A DNA stretch of 16,396 bases from contig JAKVCH010000020.1 in the NCBI GenBank assembly GCA_022447485.1, forward strand, positions 1-16,396, read 5' to 3'. This stretch comes from Polyangiaceae bacterium. GTDB taxonomy: Bacteria > Myxococcota_A > Polyangia > Polyangiales > Polyangiaceae. Below the pieces are notes generated by a model. It made no database searches. It had not been told where the DNA came from and saw nothing but the letters and a program-made list of their open reading frames with translations. The position numbers and the translations under genes are program-made. Positions 1 to 7,464 of the stretch are shown here, in pieces (position 1 is the first letter of the stretch; each line of letters opens with the position of its first letter).

Positions 1-814
1 AGATAAGCTCTTCGATGGGAATATCCTTGGGGTAGTCATAGCCTCGGGATTCCCAGGTTTCTGGAATCCTCTGGCGCCAGCACTCTTGTAGGAAAGGTAG
101 GTAAGTATTCGGTCCGCCAAGTAAGAGTACTTTTGCCTTCAGAGTGTTTCCCCTGGTCAAAACCGATAGGTTTTGATTGACGATAGCATCGGCCAAGGAG
201 TTCAAGACCTCGTCTTTCGGGATGCCCGACTTAACAAGGTTCACGATATCTGTTTCTGCGAAGACACCGCACTTGGCTGCGACGTGGTGCAATTTCTCAT
301 CATTGAAATGCAGGCTTGTTGCGTAGCCAGGCTCCGCGCCAACCTTGATCATACATTTGTCGATCGTGGCACCAGTACCACTGGCGCATTTATCATTCAT
401 CGAGGTTGTGGCGGTTTTTTGACCGTTGGCCTCGTTCTTCTTAAACATGATGATCTTGGCGTCTTGTCCGCCTAGCTCAATCACACTCAATACATCAGGA
501 TGCTTCTCTTCGACGGCCAGGGTGACGGCGTTCACTTCTTGGACAAACTTGGCACCGGTAGGCTGACAAATGGGTCCAGAACCCGATCCTGTGGCGAATA
601 TCTTGAACTCGCTTGCCGGGCGCTCAGGGAAAGCGGCTTGAATCGCTTCGAGAAGCTCAAGACATTTTTCGGGCTGCTTGGTGTGATGACGTTGATAGTC
701 ATTCCACAGAATTTCCTTTGTCTCGGGGTTGAGGACGACGGCTTTGACCGTTGTTGAGCCAACATCGAGGCCAATCACGAGATGAGAGACGGAAGGATCG
801 TTCGTAGCGGACAT
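1..814 (-). CDS. BcrAD/BadFG-family ATPase, 2-hydroxyacyl-CoA dehydratase-type activase, N-terminal part (runs off left edge)
   Basis: The minus strand is open from an ATG at 814 to the window edge, giving 271 residues with no stop. The N-terminus carries the ASKHA phosphate motif GLDVGSTTVKA (15-25), followed by ELGGQDAKI (113-121), KCASGTG with Cys143, and AKCGVF with Cys182. The 39-residue spacing between the two cysteines equals that of the two [4Fe-4S] ligands of the HgdC activator (Cys127/Cys166, from memory). In this family a homodimer bridged by one cluster couples ATP hydrolysis to injection of a low-potential electron into a dehydratase, benzoyl-CoA reductase or double-cubane partner. 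The segment around LLLGGPNTYLPFL and the following residues resemble the long activase proteins that continue into further domains, but the remainder is outside the window, so partner and substrate are unknown. No clear ribosome binding site precedes the ATG; a GTG at 778 is a less likely start because it would sit right before the first motif. Confidence 0.88.
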   Translation of the reverse strand, partial: MSATNDPSVSHLVIGLDVGSTTVKAVVLNPETKEILWNDYQRHHTKQPEKCLELLEAIQAAFPERPASEFKIFATGSGSGPICQPTGAKFVQEVNAVTLAVEEKHPDVLSVIELGGQDAKIIMFKKNEANGQKTATTSMNDKCASGTGATIDKCMIKVGAEPGYATSLHFNDEKLHHVAAKCGVFAETDIVNLVKSGIPKDEVLNSLADAIVNQNLSVLTRGNTLKAKVLLLGGPNTYLPFLQECWRQRIPETWESRGYDYPKDIPIEELI

Positions 815-894
815 AATTCTTTGCAGGGGCGGGAAGAGCGTAGCGATCAATCGAGGTTCTCTACCCCCCGAGAAGATCAGGGAGAGAGGGAAAG

Positions 895-939
895 ATGTCT
901 GACACTGACGTCAGCGTTCCTAGAGTGCATCAGCTTTGA
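895..939 (+). other. Possible 13-codon leader peptide frame
   Basis: An ATG at 895 is preceded by a purine-rich stretch with GGGAGAGAGGG (880-890), an excellent ribosome binding site for this window, where most genes have weak ones. The frame encodes MSDTDVSVPRVHQL and ends in TGA at 937-939. It lies about 200 bases upstream of tetR and overlaps the palindrome at 902-917. It could be a leader peptide, the start of a decayed gene, or chance. Confidence 0.25.
902..917. promoter_or_regulatory. Candidate operator palindrome
   Basis: ACACTGACGTCAGCGT is a 16-base inverted repeat with one mismatched pair; its core CTGACGTCAG (905-914) is perfect. TetR-family dimers usually bind palindromes of this size in the divergent region next to their own gene, so this is the best candidate for autoregulation and for control of the activase gene. 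No promoter could be aligned to it, so the role is inferred. Confidence 0.35.
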
Positions 940-1144
940 CGCTGCGGAAAGCGAATCTTTCGTCACAGAGCTCATTTTCATTCAGCAGTGCTTCAGGGAG
1001 CTCGGTCAGAGTGTCCTTCGAGTCGTACCAGAGCCTCCTCGGGCAAAGATTACGTTTTTGCTGTAATTTCTATGGGATAGTGAAAGGTAATTTTTCGTCG
1101 ACTGGATGCATAGGCCCTGTCTGCCCTTCTGGTAGGGTCGACGG

Positions 1145-1876
1145 GTGACTGTCATCAAAAGCTCGTCGAAAAAGACTTCGAAGAACAAGACCTCCACGAG
1201 AAAGAAAACTACGCCCCAAAAGAGAGTGAGCACAAAGACGACCGCCAAGAAGTCAACGAAGACCGAGCGTCGCCAGCAGATCTTAGAAGCCTCACGGGAT
1301 ATATTTGCCAAGCTCGGTTACGCCAGAGCAACGGTCGATGATATCGCTCATCAGGCTGGGGTGGCGCGGGGCACATTCTATCTTTACTTTGACGACAAGA
1401 GAGATGCGTTTGAAGAATTAATCGGGGAGTTTGGTCAAAAGATCTCTCACTCCATCATGACGATTGTCACCGATGAAGATGCTCGGCCGGTCGGCGAGCA
1501 GGTCCTTGATAATATTCGAGCGATTTTAGGGGTGTGTTTGGCCGAAAGAGCGATGACGAAGATTCTCTTCACGGATGCTGTGGGCGTTGACCACGAATTC
1601 GAGCGAAAGCTTACGGCCTTTTACGATACTCTTGTTCAATTGCTGACGGAGACATTGAGAGACGGCCAGGCTCTCGGAGTGGTGAGTGATGGTGAGCCTC
1701 GGGTGATGGCTTATATGACCATGGGTGCGTTGAAAGAACTTCTCTATCAGGCTGTTACCCTCGGCCTCGCCGAGGAGAGCGCTGAGGCACTGACGAATCA
1801 GATCTTCGAGTTTCTTTCCAACGGCTATCTGCGTTTCGAAAAGCAACCGGGTGGAAAAAAACGACGGCGTGATTAG
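1145..1876 (+). CDS. TetR/AcrR-family transcriptional regulator with lysine-rich N-terminal tail
   Basis: This 243-residue protein starts with GTG, with AGGG at 1134-1137 seven bases upstream as a modest ribosome binding site. Residues 42-93 form a classical TetR DNA-binding domain: the helix around RRQQILEASRDIFA, then TVDDIAHQAGVARGTFYLYF with the recognition helix, then the KRDAFEEL helix. The remaining residues would form the helical ligand-binding and dimer domain, which does not identify the ligand. The first 40 residues are unusual: 12 lysines and 2 arginines among Ser and Thr, like a histone-H1-type tail, and the protein also ends in a basic KKRRRD segment. Most TetR proteins have at most a short tail before helix 1. 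It is divergent from the activase gene and convergent with the DUF3817 gene (8-base gap). The likely targets are itself and the activase gene, which is inference from position. Confidence 0.9.
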   Translation: MTVIKSSSKKTSKNKTSTRKKTTPQKRVSTKTTAKKSTKTERRQQILEASRDIFAKLGYARATVDDIAHQAGVARGTFYLYFDDKRDAFEELIGEFGQKISHSIMTIVTDEDARPVGEQVLDNIRAILGVCLAERAMTKILFTDAVGVDHEFERKLTAFYDTLVQLLTETLRDGQALGVVSDGEPRVMAYMTMGALKELLYQAVTLGLAEESAEALTNQIFEFLSNGYLRFEKQPGGKKRRRD

Positions 1877-1884
1877 CGGTTTGC

Positions 1885-2208
1885 TCAGGACGAAGCCACG
1901 TCGTCCTTTTCCAGACGACGTAGCCAGGGATCAATGAAAAACGGTCCTGCGGGTAAAAGAGCAGCGACAAGAACCTTTGCCATTTCTTTCGCCTTCAGCT
2001 GTCCTTCATTGAAAAGAGAGAGAAGTAGAAATAGTAATAGGGTAAAAAGGGCACCGTGAATGGGCCCGAGAACTCTCACCAGTATCGCTTCACCGTAGAG
2101 ATATTTCAGGGGAACAGCGACACCAAGGAGCAGAAGGAACGAAATCCCTTCGAGGATGCCGACAAGACGAACTTTTTGAAGGGAGCGAGGGCGACGTTCA
2201 GTGCTCAT
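1885..2208 (-). CDS. DUF3817 integral membrane protein
   Basis: This small protein of 107 residues has about three hydrophobic segments and the features of DUF3817: RLVGILEGISFLLLLGVAVP near the N-terminus, a GPIHGALF motif in the middle, and a C-terminal LPAGPFFIDPWLRR. The family is widespread in bacteria, sits in the inner membrane and has no established function. I chose the ATG at 2208 because TAAGGA (2222-2217 on the minus strand) lies eight bases upstream. An in-frame TTG at 2226 would place that ribosome binding site inside the gene. The 3' end is 8 bases from the tetR stop on the other strand and contains the tetR terminator hairpin. The gene is divergent from the SulP transporter gene; a functional link between them is not evident. 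Confidence 0.85.
   Translation of the reverse strand: MSTERRPRSLQKVRLVGILEGISFLLLLGVAVPLKYLYGEAILVRVLGPIHGALFTLLLFLLLSLFNEGQLKAKEMAKVLVAALLPAGPFFIDPWLRRLEKDDVASS
1887..1910 (+). terminator. Probable rho-independent terminator of tetR, inside the opposing gene
   Basis: Arms AGGACGA (1887-1893) and TCGTCCT (1901-1907) form a perfect 7-bp stem with a 7-base loop, followed by T residues to 1910. It starts 10 bases after the tetR stop codon and overlaps the last codons of the convergent DUF3817 gene, so these bases serve both as coding sequence and as signal. Confidence 0.5.
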
Positions 2209-2278
2209 GTAGTGTGTCCTTATCAAGCTGAGTTCGGCGGCGAAAGTCCAATCTAGCTCGCTCAGCGAGGGTTTAATT

Positions 2279-2307
2279 TTGACTTAATTGGAAATTCTTT
2301 GTGAATA
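2279..2307 (+). promoter_or_regulatory. Weak candidate promoter for the SulP gene
   Basis: A good -35 box TTGACT (2279-2284) is followed after 17 bases by TGAATA (2302-2307), a poor -10. It lies in the AT-rich part of the divergent gap, about 105 bases before the SulP start. A small hairpin with arms CTCGC and GCGAG (2257-2269) sits just upstream. Confidence 0.25.
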
Positions 2308-2413
2308 GCCGGCAAATTGTCCTCAAGAAGCCCGGTCAGAGACGAATGGTGGAAGCTATTTCTTGCAAAGCTGTGCGCTGCGTCTAGGGTTCGCGCCCCT
2401 TACGAGAATCCTG

Positions 2414-4024
2414 ATGTCCTCTATTTCCGCTACTTCCGATGAAGGCCTGCAGCCTTCTGACTCCTCCTCACCCGCAGCTCCAACTCCATCGAATTCCTAT
2501 TGGTCGAAGGATCAAGTGCGCGCAGATCTTCTTTCGGGTTTGACTGTCGCCTTAGCCTTGGTCCCCGAGGCGGTGGCTTTTGCATTTGTGTGCGGCGTTC
2601 CACCTCTTGTCGGCTTGTATGCGGCTTTTATCATTTCCATGATTACCTCCGTCTTCGGTGGACGCCCTGGTATGATTTCAGGAGCGACAGGCGCAGTCGC
2701 GGTTGTTGTTGTCACACTCGTACAGGTTCATGGCATCCAATACCTCTTCGCAACAATAATCCTTGCGGGACTCTTGCAGATGTTGGCTGGCGTCGCTCGT
2801 TTGGGTAAATTTATTCGCTTGGTACCAGAAGCAGTGATGTTCGGCTTCGTGAATGGCCTAGCGATCGTCATCTTTCTGGCCCAAAAAGCTTCTTTTCAAA
2901 ACCGTGTTGTGGGAAGCGATGGCAGCGTCAGCTTGTCGTGGATGCAAGGAACAGATTTATGGCTCATGATCGGTTTAGTCGGCCTCACGATGGCGGTGAT
3001 CTGGTCTTTGCCCAAACTAACCAAGAAGTTCCCGGCGCCTTTAGCTGGTATTCTCATCGTCAGTGCCTTGGTGATTGGCCTCGGGCTTCCCACGAAATCG
3101 GTGGGTGACTTGGCATCCATCTCGGGCGGCCTGCCTTCATTTCAGGTCCCCAGTGTTCCTTGGAATTTAGCAACGTTGAAAATTATCTTTCCTTACGCTG
3201 CTATTGTTGCCTCGGTGGGTTTGATCGAATCTTTAATGACTCTCACTTTGATCGACGAAATGACCGAAAGCCGAGGTCGTGGCAACAAGGAATGCCTGGC
3301 TTTGGGCGGCGCGAATATCCTGACGGGACTTTTCGGCGGCATGGGCGGCTGTGCCATGATCGGACAGAGCGTGATCAATGTGAACTCGGGAGGTCGCGGG
3401 CGTTTGTCGGGTATCTCAGCCTCACTTTTTCTTTTGCTCTTCATTCTTTTTGGTGCTCCTTTGATCGAACAAATTCCGATCTCGGCTTTGACTGGCGTGA
3501 TGTTCATGGTTGTGATTGGCACTTTCGAATGGTCGAGCTTTCGGGTGATGAAACGAATCCCGCGAGCTGATGCATTTGTGATTGTGCTCGTGTCAGGGAT
3601 TACCGTCATTGCAGATTTAGCGATCGCCGTATTTGTAGGAGTGGTCGCCTCGGCTTTGGTTTTTGCTTGGCAAAAGTCCCAACATATTTCGGCGTCGACA
3701 AGCACCTCAAAAGAGGGAGCAAAGGTTTATCACCTGAATGGTCCACTTTTCTTTGCGTCTGTAGGAAGTTTTCGAGATATCTTTGATACCTATGCCGACC
3801 CGCAGAAGGTTGTGATCGATTTTGCCGCCTCGCGTGTTTATGGTCACGCTGGCCTCGACGCGATTGATCGATTAGCTGAGCGTTATCATAAGCAAGGTAA
3901 AGAGGTCACTCTGATTCACCTAAGTCGCGACTGTGCGAAGCTTTTGCATCGAGCAGGAGATTTGGTGCGTCTCGACCTCAGCGAAGATCCGCATTACCGC
4001 ATGGCCGTGAACGAACTGGGCTAA
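2414..4024 (+). CDS. SulP-family inorganic anion transporter with STAS domain
   Basis: This 536-residue protein has a hydrophilic, Ser/Pro-rich N-terminal tail of about 30 residues, a membrane domain with roughly 10-14 hydrophobic segments (about 35-420), and a cytoplasmic STAS domain from about 438 to the end. Typical SulP features are SGLTVALALVPEAVAFAF in the first membrane segment, VGLYAAF, GRPGMISGATGAVA, and LVPEAVMFGFVNGLAI. The STAS domain has VIDFAASRVYGHAGLDAID, with Asp469 and Ser473 in the region that is a phosphorylation site in anti-sigma antagonists. SulP/SLC26 proteins move sulfate, bicarbonate, C4-dicarboxylates or other anions, usually with Na+ or H+; the sequence alone does not tell which. 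I chose the ATG at 2414 (GAGA at 2404-2407 upstream) over an in-frame TTG at 2363, because the extra 17 residues have no family support. It appears to be a single-gene transcript. Confidence 0.92.
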   Translation: MSSISATSDEGLQPSDSSSPAAPTPSNSYWSKDQVRADLLSGLTVALALVPEAVAFAFVCGVPPLVGLYAAFIISMITSVFGGRPGMISGATGAVAVVVVTLVQVHGIQYLFATIILAGLLQMLAGVARLGKFIRLVPEAVMFGFVNGLAIVIFLAQKASFQNRVVGSDGSVSLSWMQGTDLWLMIGLVGLTMAVIWSLPKLTKKFPAPLAGILIVSALVIGLGLPTKSVGDLASISGGLPSFQVPSVPWNLATLKIIFPYAAIVASVGLIESLMTLTLIDEMTESRGRGNKECLALGGANILTGLFGGMGGCAMIGQSVINVNSGGRGRLSGISASLFLLLFILFGAPLIEQIPISALTGVMFMVVIGTFEWSSFRVMKRIPRADAFVIVLVSGITVIADLAIAVFVGVVASALVFAWQKSQHISASTSTSKEGAKVYHLNGPLFFASVGSFRDIFDTYADPQKVVIDFAASRVYGHAGLDAIDRLAERYHKQGKEVTLIHLSRDCAKLLHRAGDLVRLDLSEDPHYRMAVNELG

Positions 4025-4369
4025 GGCGGAGAGCTTGGTCGTTGGCTGAGCAGGTCTGCCTTTCTAGCTAGATTAAACTATTTTACTCAAAAGGAGATTT
4101 TGAGCTTCACTTGAGCTGTCCTTGCGGTTGGTCGAATAAAATTTCTTGGCGGAGATCATTTTTCTTAGCCAGCAAATTTCCCACCGGTTTAGAAAATTTA
4201 GGCAATGAAGATTTCGAATTCATGTCTGAATCGGAGGCAGTTTTTTGAACGCGTCGAAAAGCCCGGCTGCGCTCACAGCAGAATTTGCCTTGATTGCAGT
4301 GACTGAGCAGCGCGTGTTTCGGCCAGGTAGCCAAAATTGAAAGTTTTTCGAGCAAAGAGCCGGAGCTAG

Positions 4370-4393
4370 AGCGCTTCCACTTTTGGAAGCGCT
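4370..4393. promoter_or_regulatory. Perfect 9-bp inverted repeat upstream of sucA
   Basis: Arms AGCGCTTCC (4370-4378) and GGAAGCGCT (4385-4393) are exact inverse complements around the 6-base loop ACTTTT. There is no following T-run on either strand, so it is not a standard terminator. It could be an operator or an RNA hairpin in the sucA leader, ending 106 bases before the start codon. Confidence 0.45.
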
Positions 4394-4423
4394 GTGATGG
4401 GCTGCGCCGAAAGAACTGACCAA

Positions 4424-4433
4424 TTGCATGCAA
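4424..4433. promoter_or_regulatory. Palindrome TTGCATGCAA upstream of sucA
   Basis: A perfect 10-base palindrome, flanked by near-symmetric CAA on the left and ATTG on the right, lies 66 bases before the sucA start. Its size and position suit a binding site for a dimeric regulator, but no regulator is implied by the sequence. Confidence 0.25.
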
Positions 4434-4499
4434 ATTGCTGTAGATTTCGCCGCTTAGGTCGCTAGTTTTGGGCGGCCCTCCTTTACCTAGTACCTCCTC

Positions 4500-7343
4500 A
4501 TGTCTGATTCCGGCAATACGCTCCCTAGCAGCGCCAGCATTGAAAGCCTTGCTTTCGTTGAAGGCCTCTACTCTGAATACCTCAACGATCCTGCGTCCGT
4601 ACCTGACGATTGGCGACGCTATTTCGATCAGAACGGCGATGATTCGACCCAGCTTGGACCATCATTCAGTCCCCGGTCTGTTTTTGATCCGGCGCCTGCT
4701 CAATTCGAGACGCCCTCCTCTGTTCGGCAGGCTTCACAATCGAATGGCAAAACATCCTCTTCCTCCTCGGCCGCGCTTGATGCTGCAGTTCTGCAAGACC
4801 GGGTTGATGCACTCGTGAGAGCTTACCGAGTGCGGGGGCATATGGTTGCGAAAATTGACCCCCTCGGTTTGCCGCGTCCCCAGCAGCCTGAATTAGATCC
4901 GGCTTTCTACGAGTTGAAGCCGAGCGAGATGGATAAGGTCTTTTCTTCGCGAACCATCTTCGGCGCAGAAACGCTGACTTTGCGCGAGATTATTGATCGC
5001 TTATCGACGACCTACTGTCGCTCGATTGGTGTGCAATTTATGCACATTGATGATCTCGAGGTAAAAAATTGGTTACAGGAGCGGATGGAGGGCTCTCAGA
5101 ATCGCGTCAAATTAAGTCGCGAAGAGCAATTACGCATCCTCGCAAAGTTGACTGATGCGACCATCTTTGAGGACTTCATTCAGAAGAAGTACACTGGTGC
5201 AAAGAGCTTTTCCTTGGAAGGCTCAGAAAGCTTGATTCCGCTTTTGGCGTTTGCGATTGAGCGAGCTGCTCTCCACAACGTCAACGAAATCGTGTTGGGT
5301 ATGGCTCACCGAGGGCGTCTGAACGTCCTCGCGAATATTCTGGGCAAGAGCCCAAGGAATATTTTCCGCGAGTTTGAGGACGTCGATCCAGAGCTCTATA
5401 TGGGCAGCGGTGATGTTAAGTATCATATTGGACACAGCTCCGACTATATGACTGCCAGTGGTAAGCGAGTGCATCTATCGCTCTGCTTTAACCCCAGTCA
5501 CTTGGAATTTGTGAACCCTGTCGTATTGGGTCGCTGTCGTGCCAAACAAGATCGTCAAGGAGATGATTCCCGTAGTCGCAAGCTGTCGATCCTGATTCAC
5601 GGGGACGCGGCGTTTGCCGGTGAAGGTATTGTTCAAGAGACTTTGAACTTGTCTCAGCTCAAGGCCTATCAGACTGGTGGCACGATTCATGTGATCACCA
5701 ATAATCAAATCGGATTTACTACGCCGCCCTCTGAGTCTCGTTCGTCGACTTATGCCACCGATGTGGCCAAAATGTTGCAGATCCCGATATTCCACGTGAA
5801 CGGTGAAGACCCTGAGGCGGTTGCGCAGACTGTGCAATTGGCCATGGACTTTCGGCGTACCTTCTGTCGCGATGTTGTGATTGATATGTATGGCTATCGT
5901 CGTCATGGTCATAACGAAGGCGATGAGCCATCTTTTACCCAGCCACTGCTCTACCAGGCCATTGCCCAAAAGACCGGCGTTCGCGATTCCTATGCTGAGT
6001 TTCTCCTCGCTACTGGCGAGATCACTCGTGAGGAATCAGATCAAATCGCCGTTGAGCGGCGAGACCAACTCGAACAAGAGTTGAGCGAGGCCCGTCGTGC
6101 TGATTACGTTCGCATTCACGATTGGTTGGGCGGCGTGTGGCAGGGGTATCAAGGTGGACCTGAATCCGAGGTGACGCCGGTTTCGACCGCAGTGAGTGAA
6201 GATGTTCTTCAGGCGTTGATGAAAGAAGTCACGACGATTCCTGAAGACTTCAACCCACACAAGAAGGTTTTGCGTCTGATGAAGCAGCGCGCGGAAATGG
6301 GCTCGGGCGAGCGACCTCTCGATTGGGGAGCCGCGGAAACCTTAGCTTTCGCTTCATTAGTCACCCAGGGCACTCGGGTGCGCCTCACTGGTCAAGACTG
6401 TGGCCGAGGCACCTTCAGCCATCGCCATGCTGTATTACACGACGTGAAGACTGGTCGTCGCTACATGCCTCTCGCCCATCTCGACGAAACTCAAGCTCCG
6501 ATTGAGATTGAGAATAGTCCTCTCAGTGAAGCCGGCGTTCTTGGCTATGAATATGGCTATTCCCTTGATTGGCCCGACGGTTTGGTCATCTGGGAAGCTC
6601 AGTTCGGCGATTTCGTGAACACGGCGCAGTGCATCATCGATCAGTTCATCTCAAGTGCAGAAGATAAGTGGAAGCGTTTGAGTGGCCTCGTGATGTTATT
6701 ACCCCACGGCTTTGAAGGAATGGGCCCGGAGCACTCAAGTGCTCGTATCGAGCGCTTCCTGACCCAAGTCGCGGAAGATAATATGCAGATTGTTCAGCCA
6801 ACGACTGCCGCCAACTACTTCCACATGCTGCGGCGTCAAGTTTTGAGTTCTTGGCGTAAGCCTCTTGTCGTGTTTACTCCGAAGAGCCTGCTGCGCCTGC
6901 CGGCTGCAACTTCTGCCTTGAGTGAGCTTACCGACGGTGAATTCCAGCGCGTGATTCCCGACGAGAGGCCTGAGCCAAGCCAGACCAAAAAGATTTTCCT
7001 GTGCTCAGGTAAAGTCTACTACGAACTGATGCTTCAACGAGAAGAGCGTAAGCGGGATGATGTGGCGATTCTTCGCATTGAGCAGCTCTATCCGCTTGAG
7101 AAGCATCACTTGGAGCCTTTCTTGGCCGATTACGCCGAGGGAACTCCGATAAAGTGGGTGCAAGATGAGCCAGAAAATATGGGCCCTTGGCGCTATATCT
7201 CCCATCTACTGGGCCCTCAGGTTTTTGATAAGTTCCCGCTGTCGGTCGCAAGTCGGCCTGCATCGGCAAGCCCAGCCACTGGTTCTGCTACTTCCCATCA
7301 ATTGGAAGAGCAGCGCTTGATGGACGAGGCTTTTGATAAATAG
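4500..7343 (+). CDS. sucA: 2-oxoglutarate dehydrogenase E1 component
   Basis: This is the thiamine diphosphate-dependent decarboxylase of the 2-oxoglutarate dehydrogenase complex, which transfers the succinyl group to the lipoyl arm of E2. Its 947 residues fit the family (E. coli SucA, 933). The N-terminus has the E2-binding-type segment with FVEGLYSEYL and DDWRRYF. It continues with GMAHRGRLNVLANI (267-280), HGDAAFAGEG (367-376, ThDP/Mg site), NNQIGFT (401-407), HGHNEGDEPSFTQ (469-481), GQDCGRGTFSHRH, PLSEAGVLGYEYG, LLPHGFEGMGPEHSSAR, and the C-terminal hallmark SRPASASPATG. The ATG at 4500 must be the start or lie close to it, because an in-frame TAG stands at 4488-4490. No Shine-Dalgarno is visible; the bases just before the start are pyrimidine-rich (ACCTCCTC). 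It heads the sucA-sucB-lpd cluster, with sucB 121 bases downstream. Confidence 0.98.
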   Translation: MSDSGNTLPSSASIESLAFVEGLYSEYLNDPASVPDDWRRYFDQNGDDSTQLGPSFSPRSVFDPAPAQFETPSSVRQASQSNGKTSSSSSAALDAAVLQDRVDALVRAYRVRGHMVAKIDPLGLPRPQQPELDPAFYELKPSEMDKVFSSRTIFGAETLTLREIIDRLSTTYCRSIGVQFMHIDDLEVKNWLQERMEGSQNRVKLSREEQLRILAKLTDATIFEDFIQKKYTGAKSFSLEGSESLIPLLAFAIERAALHNVNEIVLGMAHRGRLNVLANILGKSPRNIFREFEDVDPELYMGSGDVKYHIGHSSDYMTASGKRVHLSLCFNPSHLEFVNPVVLGRCRAKQDRQGDDSRSRKLSILIHGDAAFAGEGIVQETLNLSQLKAYQTGGTIHVITNNQIGFTTPPSESRSSTYATDVAKMLQIPIFHVNGEDPEAVAQTVQLAMDFRRTFCRDVVIDMYGYRRHGHNEGDEPSFTQPLLYQAIAQKTGVRDSYAEFLLATGEITREESDQIAVERRDQLEQELSEARRADYVRIHDWLGGVWQGYQGGPESEVTPVSTAVSEDVLQALMKEVTTIPEDFNPHKKVLRLMKQRAEMGSGERPLDWGAAETLAFASLVTQGTRVRLTGQDCGRGTFSHRHAVLHDVKTGRRYMPLAHLDETQAPIEIENSPLSEAGVLGYEYGYSLDWPDGLVIWEAQFGDFVNTAQCIIDQFISSAEDKWKRLSGLVMLLPHGFEGMGPEHSSARIERFLTQVAEDNMQIVQPTTAANYFHMLRRQVLSSWRKPLVVFTPKSLLRLPAATSALSELTDGEFQRVIPDERPEPSQTKKIFLCSGKVYYELMLQREERKRDDVAILRIEQLYPLEKHHLEPFLADYAEGTPIKWVQDEPENMGPWRYISHLLGPQVFDKFPLSVASRPASASPATGSATSHQLEEQRLMDEAFDK

Positions 7344-7349
7344 GTTTTT

Positions 7350-7367
7350 GAGGCATGAACTTGCCTC
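7350..7367 (+). other. Small hairpin in the sucA-sucB spacer
   Basis: Arms GAGGCA (7350-7355) and TGCCTC (7362-7367) flank a 6-base loop just after the sucA stop. No T-run follows immediately, so it is more likely an mRNA-processing or stability element than a terminator, if it is anything. The remaining bases of the 121-base spacer hold the sucB ribosome binding site AGGGAG at 7451-7456. Confidence 0.3.
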
Positions 7368-7464
7368 TTCAGGTTTTGGGGTGTCTCGGACAATAGTGAA
7401 AGAGCAGCCCGTCGTTTTCCCATCGGTTTTTTTACCAAACGCAACTAAGTAGGGAGCCATCACT

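Larger units (their letters stand above)
815..1144. other. Divergent intergenic region between the activase and tetR
   Basis: These 330 bases separate two genes transcribed away from each other, so promoters for both should lie here. I see no convincing paired -35/-10 boxes. The notable content is a near-perfect palindrome at 902-917 and a 13-codon open frame with a strong ribosome binding site at 895-939, both listed separately. Longer open frames in the gap have no recognisable product. Confidence 0.6.
4025..4499. other. 475-base non-coding leader region before sucA
   Basis: No convincing gene is present. A minus-strand frame of about 108 codons (4433 down to 4107) lacks a ribosome binding site and any recognisable motif. 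The region contains a perfect 9-bp hairpin (4370-4393), a 10-base palindrome (4424-4433) and a weak AT-rich hairpin just after the transporter gene (arms CTCAAAA 4086-4092 and TTTTGAG 4098-4104, without a T-run). The sucA promoter is presumably here, but I cannot place it. The length and structure are compatible with a regulated 5' leader. Confidence 0.6.

Noticed and set aside
173..757. Plus-strand open frames over the left edge
   Set aside because: They lie antisense to the activase, whose motifs and continuous frame are clear.
1006..1311. Minus-strand frame overlapping the start of tetR, with a hydrophobic stretch
   Set aside because: The hydrophobic run is the mirror of the lysine-rich tetR tail, since AAG/AAA read as CTT/TTT. 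No ribosome binding site is seen.
3193..3705. 170-codon minus-strand frame inside the SulP gene
   Set aside because: It is antisense to a clear transporter; its Pro/Lys/Thr-rich product has no recognisable motif.
4086..4104. AT-rich hairpin just after the SulP gene as a terminator
   Set aside because: The stem is weak and no T-run follows.
4107..4433. 108-codon minus-strand frame in the gap before sucA
   Set aside because: No ribosome binding site, no motif, and it contains the palindromic elements that look regulatory.
5475..5969. 164-codon minus-strand frame inside sucA
   Set aside because: It is antisense to a strongly conserved part of sucA and has no motif.
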